Of a DNA stretch of 21,178 nt, positions 7,066 through 13,701 are shown in pieces (the stretch's first letter is position 1; the number at the start of each line of letters is the position of its first letter). Origin of the DNA: DAOVQB01 sp023128935 (lineage in GTDB: Bacteria > Eisenbacteria > RBG-16-71-46 > CAIMUX01 > WJJG01); assembly GCA_030628905.1 (NCBI GenBank), contig DAOVQB010000066.1, positions 1 through 21,178 on the forward strand, given 5' to 3'. The position numbers and the translations under genes are program-made. Below the pieces are notes generated by a model, which saw only the letters and a list, made by a program, of their open reading frames with translations, was not told the origin of the DNA and searched no databases.

Positions 7066-7200
7066 TCAGCCGGCGCTGTCTGGGCGGGTGGCCCTCGGCC
7101 GGGCGGAAGGCGGATCTCCTGTAAAGCGTAATCCATTGATGGACGAATAGTTAGAACAAATGGAAGGCCGTGGGGCACGGACACTTGTGGGGATTTGCTT

Positions 7201-9456
7201 ATGATCGCTGGGATCCTTGATGAATCCTCTAAGAAGGCACCGGAGAAGGAGCCTCCTCGGAACTTCGGGCTAATCGTCGTCATCCTTCTAACGGTAGTTT
7301 TCCTACTGATTACCGCCATTCCGCTCTTCGAGCCGCCCATCGAAGAATGGCCGGAGATTCCGGGAGAGCGTGAGATCCCCATCGTCAGTCCTGAGACGAT
7401 GATGCGCATCCAAGCTATCGCCGAGCGCATTGAGGTCAGGAACCTACGCTGGCGCGCGGGCGTCACGAGCATTTCCCATCTCTCCCCAGAGGAGTTCCAG
7501 GTTCTGCTGGGTGCACGCCCCCCGGCTGAGGAAGTGGAACATTTCGCCACACTGAATCGCGCAGTTGGCCGGGACCGTTGGGACAGGCCGCTGCGGGCGC
7601 GAGAGGTTCCATCTGAATTGCCGGAGCGTTGGGACTGGCGCGAGAAGGCAGGGCTCACGCCCACCCGGGACCAAAAGTACTGCGGCAGCTGCTGGGCATT
7701 CGCCGCTGCGGGAGCAGTCGAGGCACTCCTGAAGATCTACGGCGATCAGGAGGAGTTTGATCTCTCAGAGCAACACGCGATCAACTGCAACGCCAATAAT
7801 TATGGTTGTGCTGGGGGCTGGATGACTTCCGCTTACCGCCTTTGGCGGGACGCTGGTGCATTCCTTGAGGCGCAGATCCCATACACCGGTGCGGACACCC
7901 AACCGTGCTATACGGAAGGCTATGATCCCGTAACATCTGTCATTCACTGGAGCTGCGTTCCTGGAGAACGGAGCGCACTGCAGCAGGCCCTGCTCGTTTC
8001 GCCCCTGGCAGTTGCCATGCGAGCCTATCCCGACTTCCAGCATTACAAGGGCGGCATCTACGAGCATGACGGAAGCGATCACGTTAACCACGCAGTCCTA
8101 CTAGTTGGCTGGGACGATGCACTGGGCGCATGGATCATCAAGAACAGCTGGGGCAACGGGTGGGGTGAATCTGGATTTGCGCACGTGGCCTACGACTGCT
8201 GCCGGTTGGGCTCCTATGCGCACAGCGTGCGCATCCCAGTGAGTAATCCGGTGTGGATCCATCACACTGCACTTGGCGACACACTTGCCGCGGGAGAGCG
8301 GCTCGGCATTGATGCCTGTGTCAGTTCACTGGATCTGCCCCTGGACCATTCCTCGGTCGTTCTCTGTTTCGATCCTGGGACGGGGATCGAGACGATCGCC
8401 ATGGATGCGTTGTCGGCTACCAGTACCGCAGGGATCTACCACGCGACATTGCCCGCCTTCGAGGTCGGTACCACCATTCGCTATTACCTCCAGGCCTGCG
8501 ACACCAGCGGCGTCATGCGCACATTGCCGTCCTACGGAGAAAGTGCGCCGTTTGAGTTTCGGATTCTGCGCCGGGCCTTTGCAGCCAGTTTTGAGGTCCA
8601 ATCCGACTGGACCATGGGAGTAGAGGGCGATGATGCCACTGCGGGGACCTGGGAATGGGGGGTGCCTGAGAAGACGGTTGATGAGCGGGGAAGTCTCATT
8701 CAACCCGGCGAGGACCACACGCCGGATGGTACCTGCTGCGCGGTCACGGGGCGCCTGGCAGGAGCCGATGCTACCAGTCATGACGTCGATGAAGGCCATA
8801 CGACCTTGCAGAGCCCAGTCTTGACCCTGGGGTCTCTGGATAGCGCAACGCTGCGCTTCTGGGTCTGGTTCACGAACCAGCGCGGCCCCTACCCCTGGGA
8901 GGATCCACTGATTGTCCAGGCCAGCAACAACCGGGGGGATACATGGGTTACACTCCTTGAGACCTGCATTGGGGCCTGCAAGTGGCGCCAGTTCACGATC
9001 CGTCTAGACAGCCTGCTGAATCTGACAAACGATTTTCAGCTCCGCTTCGTCGTCACGGACCGGTTTAACGAATCAACTGTGGAGGCCCTGATCGATGATG
9101 TTGAGATTCTGACAGCAACCCCCGCCACCGCCAAGGCGAAGGACCCACCTGAGGGCGACCTGATGACACCCGATGAGCCGCCTGCGAGGGTCACGCTACG
9201 GATGAGACCCAATCCCATGCATAGCGAGGTGCGTCTTGCGCTGGCGCTTCCCGCGCCCTGTCATGTGAAGGTCGAGGTGTTCGACGCTGCGGGGCGGCGA
9301 GTTAATACGCTCTGGGAGGGCAGAATGCCAGGCGGACTCAATGAAATCGTCTGGGATCGGCGCCAGGCGGACAACAGCCGCGCGGCATCCGGCCGGTATT
9401 GGGTCCGCATCGCATCTGGCGAGGTCACCCTTTCACGTCCCCTGACCATTTTGTAG
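7201..9456 (+). CDS. Membrane-anchored papain-family (C1A) peptidase with FlgD-like C-terminal domain (751 aa)
   Basis: The ATG at 7201 has GGGGA 7 nt upstream; a TTG at 7195 is too close to it. A basic N-terminus (KKAPEKEPPR) is followed by one hydrophobic segment (about 23-43) with no obvious cleavage site, suggesting an N-in signal anchor. A propeptide-like stretch leads to the catalytic domain (about 140-345): DQKYCGSCWAFAA with Cys164, VNHAVLLVGWD with His297, KNSWGNGWGESGF with Asn315. All triad residues and the oxyanion Gln are present, so it should be active. Next come an Ig-like module (about 350-460), a MAM/jelly-roll-like module (about 465-640), a short Pro-rich linker, and a FlgD/type-IX-like beta domain (665-751: RPNPM, VFDAAGRRV, WDRRQADN, SGRYWVRI). 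The extreme C-terminus (SRPLTIL) lacks the basic end usual in type-IX signals. It is 106 bp upstream of pckA. Confidence 0.92.
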   Translation: MIAGILDESSKKAPEKEPPRNFGLIVVILLTVVFLLITAIPLFEPPIEEWPEIPGEREIPIVSPETMMRIQAIAERIEVRNLRWRAGVTSISHLSPEEFQVLLGARPPAEEVEHFATLNRAVGRDRWDRPLRAREVPSELPERWDWREKAGLTPTRDQKYCGSCWAFAAAGAVEALLKIYGDQEEFDLSEQHAINCNANNYGCAGGWMTSAYRLWRDAGAFLEAQIPYTGADTQPCYTEGYDPVTSVIHWSCVPGERSALQQALLVSPLAVAMRAYPDFQHYKGGIYEHDGSDHVNHAVLLVGWDDALGAWIIKNSWGNGWGESGFAHVAYDCCRLGSYAHSVRIPVSNPVWIHHTALGDTLAAGERLGIDACVSSLDLPLDHSSVVLCFDPGTGIETIAMDALSATSTAGIYHATLPAFEVGTTIRYYLQACDTSGVMRTLPSYGESAPFEFRILRRAFAASFEVQSDWTMGVEGDDATAGTWEWGVPEKTVDERGSLIQPGEDHTPDGTCCAVTGRLAGADATSHDVDEGHTTLQSPVLTLGSLDSATLRFWVWFTNQRGPYPWEDPLIVQASNNRGDTWVTLLETCIGACKWRQFTIRLDSLLNLTNDFQLRFVVTDRFNESTVEALIDDVEILTATPATAKAKDPPEGDLMTPDEPPARVTLRMRPNPMHSEVRLALALPAPCHVKVEVFDAAGRRVNTLWEGRMPGGLNEIVWDRRQADNSRAASGRYWVRIASGEVTLSRPLTIL

Positions 9457-9562
9457 TATGCCGCCTGATCCGGCTCATGATGATTGATCCCGCCGGGCCA
9501 TCGCTGCACAATACTAACCGTCTTGTCATGGAAACTATTGCGGAATACTAAGGAGAGCGCTC

Positions 9563-11362
9563 ATGCCTGTCTCGCCCGGCGAGTTTCGCCACGATCCGGA
9601 GATTCCCTACAGCGTCCACGTGATCGAGAATCCGTCCCAGGAGGATCTCAGGGCGCTATCTCAATACCACACACCGCACATCTACCAGTCGAAGTACGGC
9701 AACCTAAACCGCATTACGCGCTGCAAGGCCCGCATGGCCCAGAGCACCTATATCATCGCTCCGATCGCCGAACAGGGCTTCTACTCATCTAAGGTGATGC
9801 TGCCGGATCGAGCCGCACGCCTTATTCACTATCAGCGGGAGTACATCGAGCGCTTGGGAACACTGCTCCGTATCGATGGCTACCAGGGGTACGGCCCGAG
9901 AGCCACGGCAGTCCAATGGCTCTACACACCGGAGGGCGCGAATCTTGCCGGCATGCAGCAGGTTCTCTCCTTCCCGCGGAGCGCTATGGAAACCAAGCAA
10001 CAGCAGGAGCAACCGTTCCGTCCGCACCTGCGAGTGATCATGACTCCCGGCTGTCTTTCAAAGGAAACCCCCGGGGAGATAGCCGTCATCGTGGACCTGG
10101 AACGCTGGACTACCTATGTCTTGGGCTCCGATTACTTCGGCGAAAGCAAGAAGGGCATGCTCCGGATGCTCAACGAGTATGTCTATCAGCTCGGCGGGCT
10201 GGTCCTCCACGCCGGCGCCAAGGCCGTGACCATCGATGGCCGCCGGGTGATGGTGGCTATCATGGGCTTGAGTGGCACCGGCAAGACGACCACTACATTC
10301 AGTCATCAGGGTGACCTCACCGAACCGATCCAGGATGACATGATCTGTCTCTGGCCCGACGGGCAGTGTACGGTCACTGAGAATGGCTGCTTTGCGAAGA
10401 TCTACGGCTTGCGCGAGGATGCCGAGCCTGTCATCTATCGCGGTACGATCCATCGCGACGCATGGGTAGAGAACGGCTATCTGGACAAGGAGATGGACTA
10501 CGATTTCTCCAAAAACATCCTTTCACCAGATGAGGTCAACCGGTGGCGCGTAGCCTTGCTCCACACCGGCGCACAGCTCAGCAACCTGGAGGCCTATGTC
10601 AGTGGGGAAGTGAAGATCGAGGACATCCTCGACAACTATGGCGTTCCGCAAGACGGTTGGGACTTCATCCAGTGGACGCAGAACGGACGCTCGATCATCC
10701 CGATGGCGGCCATCGAGAGCGCGGTAGGCATGGACCATGTCCCCGCCGTCGAGTCCCTCGGGATGCTCAACCGCGACGAGGGCCCGAACGCTGCCACGCC
10801 TGGCGTGATCCGTTTTACCTCTCCCGAACAGGCGGCCGCCTACTTCATGCTGGGCGAGACCTCAATGACATCCGCAGCCGGCAAAGAGAGGGGCAAGACC
10901 CGCTCCCCGTTCACCCAACCGTTCTTTCCCCGCGCTCCCTACCTGCAGGCCAAGCGGTTTGAAAAGTTGGCAGCCCACATGCCTGACCTACAACTCTGGC
11001 TGATGAACACCGGCTACGTCGGTGGTGATCAGAAGGATGTCGACGCGGGCACCGCTCTCAAAGTGAAGATCCGGCACTCCTCGGCCATGCTGGAGGCTCT
11101 GCTTGGAAACCGGATTGCTTGGAAGAAAGATCGCGACTTCGGCTATGAGATTGTGGACACCGCTGATTCCAGGAACGCGCCGCTGCTGGAAAAGGTCCCA
11201 GATGAAATCCTCAATCCAGTTCTCTTCTTCAATCGGCGAGGGCAACAGGGCCAGTACCGGGAGTGGGTGGAACAAATGAAGGAGGATCGCTGGAACTATC
11301 TGCTCAAGCTGGGCGTCGATGAAGAGATCCTGCATCAGGTTCACACATACACGGGTCTGTAG
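9563..11362 (+). CDS. pckA: Phosphoenolpyruvate carboxykinase (ATP-type), divergent long form (599 aa)
   Basis: The ATG at 9563 has AAGGAG with 7 nt spacing. Family motifs: YFGESKKGML (Lys197, metal/oxaloacetate site), VLHAGA (His216), the P-loop GLSGTGKTTTT (235-245, Lys241), an Asp-Asp pair (258-259) at the metal-binding kinase-2 position, AEPVIYRGTIHRDAWVEN, and GETSMTSAAGKERG. The enzyme makes PEP from oxaloacetate with ATP, in the cytoplasm. It is about 60 residues longer than the usual 530-540. The typical N-terminal TGRSPKDK-type region is not recognisable, being replaced by NRITRCKARMAQSTYII, and the C-terminal 120 residues diverge from the E. coli type. All nucleotide and metal residues I can place are kept, so function is likely. 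An enzyme with altered substrate or regulation in the same fold is the alternative. It has weak promoter-like boxes only (TTGATC 9484, CACAAT 9507). Confidence 0.87.
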   Translation: MPVSPGEFRHDPEIPYSVHVIENPSQEDLRALSQYHTPHIYQSKYGNLNRITRCKARMAQSTYIIAPIAEQGFYSSKVMLPDRAARLIHYQREYIERLGTLLRIDGYQGYGPRATAVQWLYTPEGANLAGMQQVLSFPRSAMETKQQQEQPFRPHLRVIMTPGCLSKETPGEIAVIVDLERWTTYVLGSDYFGESKKGMLRMLNEYVYQLGGLVLHAGAKAVTIDGRRVMVAIMGLSGTGKTTTTFSHQGDLTEPIQDDMICLWPDGQCTVTENGCFAKIYGLREDAEPVIYRGTIHRDAWVENGYLDKEMDYDFSKNILSPDEVNRWRVALLHTGAQLSNLEAYVSGEVKIEDILDNYGVPQDGWDFIQWTQNGRSIIPMAAIESAVGMDHVPAVESLGMLNRDEGPNAATPGVIRFTSPEQAAAYFMLGETSMTSAAGKERGKTRSPFTQPFFPRAPYLQAKRFEKLAAHMPDLQLWLMNTGYVGGDQKDVDAGTALKVKIRHSSAMLEALLGNRIAWKKDRDFGYEIVDTADSRNAPLLEKVPDEILNPVLFFNRRGQQGQYREWVEQMKEDRWNYLLKLGVDEEILHQVHTYTGL

Positions 11363-11457
11363 GAGCTGACCGGTTCTTGGTCGCGAGGCTCAATGCAGCA
11401 CCGTAGGAAGCCCAGCGCGTCTGTTCTGCAACCGCCGGCGCCGAATTCGGCAGCCCT

Positions 11458-12243
11458 CTACGGCGAGTCTTCCGGCCGCGCTCCGAGCACTTCCTCCATC
11501 CCATAGAAACCTGCAGGCTGTCCGACAATGAACTCAAGGGCAGCCAGAACACCGGAAACAAATGCCCCCCGATTGTCGGCAATGTGCGTTAGTATCAATC
11601 GCTCTCCGGGTCCGGCAAAGATCACATGGTGCTCGCCTACCACGTCCCCACCCCGCAGCGCATGCACGCCCAGCTCCTGGCCAGAACGCTTTCCGGTTCG
11701 TCCCGACCGCCCGTGCCGCAGCTCCAACTTGCTGCGTTCCTCCCGTAGGATGCCGGCCAGCCTCAGTGCTGTACCGCTAGGTGCATCCTGCTTGCGGCGA
11801 TGGTGCATCTCCATGATCTCAGTGTCGTACGTCCCTGGCAAGTTGCGCGCTGCTGTACGCGTGAGCGCGCCCATTACGGTCATGCCCATTGACATATTGC
11901 TGGCAAAGAGCAGCGGGATGGATTTGGCCGCTTCATGAAGCGCATCGATCTGTGTTCCCTCCAGACCCGTTGTGCCCGTGACAAAGGCAGTGGCCTTCTC
12001 GACGGCGATGCCGGCGTGCTTGACTGTTCCCTGCGGGGTGGTGAAATCGACGATCACGTCACAGGCAGTAAAGTGCATGCGAAGGTCGTCTTGGAGGATC
12101 ACGCTGTTGATCATCGCTCCAAGTTCGGGATGGTCCGGCCGTTCGATCGCGAGAACGAGCTTCATCTCCGCCGCGGCGTCCACGGCACTCGAAATCTCGC
12201 GCCCCATCCGACCGGCGGCCCCACAGAGGGCGACACGGATCAT
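11458..12243 (-). CDS. dapB: 4-hydroxy-tetrahydrodipicolinate reductase (261 aa)
   Basis: The ATG at 12243 (AGGAG, 7 nt spacing) gives the usual family length. The nucleotide-binding loop is CGAAGRMGREI at residues 8-17. Further motifs are DFTTPQGTVKH, GTTGLEG, ASNMSMGM, and the signature EMHHRRKQDAPSGTAL with catalytic His147 and Lys151. The C-terminus carries the HIADNRGAFVSGVLAAL dimer/tetramer region. It catalyses NAD(P)H-dependent reduction of the dapA product on the way to diaminopimelate and lysine. It lies 88 bp after dapA on the same strand, most likely one operon, with its own strong ribosome-binding site. It converges with pckA across 95 bp that contain the palindrome GCCGAATTCGGC but no T-rich terminator. 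Confidence 0.97.
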   Translation of the reverse strand: MIRVALCGAAGRMGREISSAVDAAAEMKLVLAIERPDHPELGAMINSVILQDDLRMHFTACDVIVDFTTPQGTVKHAGIAVEKATAFVTGTTGLEGTQIDALHEAAKSIPLLFASNMSMGMTVMGALTRTAARNLPGTYDTEIMEMHHRRKQDAPSGTALRLAGILREERSKLELRHGRSGRTGKRSGQELGVHALRGGDVVGEHHVIFAGPGERLILTHIADNRGAFVSGVLAALEFIVGQPAGFYGMEEVLGARPEDSP

Positions 12244-12331
12244 GACAAATCTCCTCTCATCGGGTTCGCGGGAAACAGGCACCCGGATAGGCCGGCCACT
12301 GAAGACAGCATGCCTCCTGACTGCAGGCTGT

Positions 12332-13258
12332 TCACGCCCGGGATCTAGATGCATCGCCGCGGCGCTTGCTACCCTTACCGCGCAGCAGGCTGTAGTTGGC
12401 CATGGCCTTCACGAGCTCCTCGATGTTGGACTCCCGCATGCGCACCAGTGGCAGTCTGGGCCCGCCAACGTCGAACCCCAGGATGTTCAGCGCCTCCTTG
12501 ACCGGCGCAGGGTTGGTCTCGAGAAAGAGCGCTCGCGCCAAGGGTAGCAGTTGCAGGTGCCACCGCCGGGCCGTCTCGATGTCACCAGCGCGGAAGGCTG
12601 CGATCATCGCCAACACATCCTTGGGTACGATGTTGCCCAACACCGAGATCACGCCAGTCCCGCCGACACAGAGCATCGGAAAGATCAGCGCATCCTCACC
12701 CGCAAGCACCGCGATCCGTTCCCCGCACAGTTGCAGAATCCAGGAGGCCTGCTCGAGGCTTCCACTGGCCTCCTTGACCGCGTGGATCATCTCTTCATCG
12801 GCGAGTCGACCCACCGTCTCGGGCAGCATATTGACCCCCGTCCGGCCCGGAACATTGTAGAGCACAAGTGGGACGGGACTCTCCCGGGCAATGGACTGGA
12901 AGTGTGCAATGAGCCCTTCCTGTGTTGGCTTGTTATAGTAGGGGGTGATGACCAGGGCCCCGTCCACGCCCAATCCAGCCAGTCGCTTCACGTTGTCGAT
13001 GCTCTGGGCCGTCGAGTTCGTTCCGACCCCAGCGATCACCTGAATGCGGCCCTTAGCCTCCTCGGCCACGATCTGGATAACGCGGAAATGCTCATCCCAG
13101 CCCTTCATGGCCGGGTTCTCGCCGGTGGTTCCGCACGGCACCAAGCCGTCTGTCCCGGCCTCAACGTGGAAGTTCACCAGCTCGCGGAGCTTCTCTTCAT
13201 TGAGCGAACCATCCACCTTGAAGGGCGTCACCAGCGCAACATAGAGACCACTAAACAT
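12332..13258 (-). CDS. dapA: 4-hydroxy-tetrahydrodipicolinate synthase (308 aa)
   Basis: The ATG at 13258 has GAGGAGG 6 nt upstream. The longer open frame to 13414 adds 52 residues without family character and is rejected. The TIM-barrel lyase motifs are all present: GTTGE with Thr44/Thr45, ITPYYNKP with Tyr108, YNVPGRTG with Tyr134 and Arg139, and the Schiff-base Lys162 in VKEASGS. It condenses pyruvate with aspartate semialdehyde, the first step of the DAP/lysine branch. It ends in a basic tail of about 18 residues (GKGSKRRGDASRSRA) beyond the usual 290-295 residue length. That tail is low-complexity and probably unimportant for catalysis. It is followed by dapB. No clear promoter is seen upstream. 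Confidence 0.97.
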   Translation of the reverse strand: MFSGLYVALVTPFKVDGSLNEEKLRELVNFHVEAGTDGLVPCGTTGENPAMKGWDEHFRVIQIVAEEAKGRIQVIAGVGTNSTAQSIDNVKRLAGLGVDGALVITPYYNKPTQEGLIAHFQSIARESPVPLVLYNVPGRTGVNMLPETVGRLADEEMIHAVKEASGSLEQASWILQLCGERIAVLAGEDALIFPMLCVGGTGVISVLGNIVPKDVLAMIAAFRAGDIETARRWHLQLLPLARALFLETNPAPVKEALNILGFDVGGPRLPLVRMRESNIEELVKAMANYSLLRGKGSKRRGDASRSRA

Positions 13259-13454
13259 CGCTTTCCTCCTCGCAGCCGCCAGTGGGTCCCGGGGTCCTCG
13301 GCTGACGTGGACAACAGACAGTGGCACGATACGCGGCGTTGCATCACCGGGCAAGATGGAAGCCCAATTGCAAGCTGCTGTCTGTGCTGCTTTTGACCCT
13401 AGGTGAACGGTCACGCAAATCCACGCCGCGGTCCGGGCAGAAGTTCAAGCCCTA

Positions 13455-13484
13455 TTGACACTGGCACTATCCTGCCTATATACT
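13455..13484 (+). promoter_or_regulatory. Strong sigma70-type promoter for the subtilisin-like gene
   Basis: A perfect TTGACA (13455-13460) with TATACT (13479-13484, 5 of 6) at 18 bp. An overlapping TATATA lies at 16 bp spacing. The surrounding 13477-13500 stretch is markedly AT-rich, unlike the GC-rich neighbourhood. Predicted transcription start near 13491, giving a leader of about 210 nt before the ATG at 13702. Confidence 0.65.
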
Positions 13485-13557
13485 ATATCTATTGTGGTTT
13501 AGAACGTGTTGGTATCAGTGGTTCCGGCATGGAGAATCATGGCTGAGTTCGACCAGA

Positions 13558-13636
13558 GCCTCCGGGGCCTCCGGGGCCTCCGGGGCCTCCGGGGCCTCCG
13601 GGACCTCCGGGGCCTCCGGGGCCTCCGGGGCCTCCG
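13558..13636. repeat. 9 bp tandem array, about 8.7 copies
   Basis: The unit GCCTCCGGG is repeated without gaps. Copies 1-5 and 7-8 are identical, copy 6 starts with A instead of G, and a ninth copy is truncated (13630-13636). It lies in the leader between the promoter at 13455 and the peptidase ATG at 13702. The unit length is a multiple of three, so copy-number change would not shift any frame. It would alter leader length and structure in 9 nt steps. Near identity of the copies implies recent expansion or active homogenisation. Confidence 0.95.
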
Positions 13637-13701
13637 TTGTTTCCGTGCAACCGGTGGCGGCGTGAGGTTCTCAGTTCAGACTCATCGAAAGGCGGTGCAT
13701 C

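Larger units (their letters stand above)
13259..13701. other. Divergent intergenic region between dapA and subtilisin-like gene
   Basis: 443 bases. From the dapA side come its ribosome-binding site and about 190 bases with no recognisable promoter on the minus strand. Then a strong plus-strand promoter (13455-13484) and a leader of about 210 nt that contains a 9 bp tandem array (13558-13636). A GTG- or ATG-initiated open frame crosses the array (ATG 13539, 80 codons) but runs out of frame into the peptidase signal sequence and has no credible ribosome-binding site spacing. Confidence 0.6.

Noticed and set aside
12551..13396. 281-codon plus-strand frame opposite dapA
   Set aside because: Antisense shadow of dapA, which carries every catalytic motif; no family resemblance in the plus-strand reading.
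12332..13414. dapA with a 52-residue N-terminal extension
   Set aside because: The extension lacks family character and the internal ATG at 13258 has a near-perfect ribosome-binding site.
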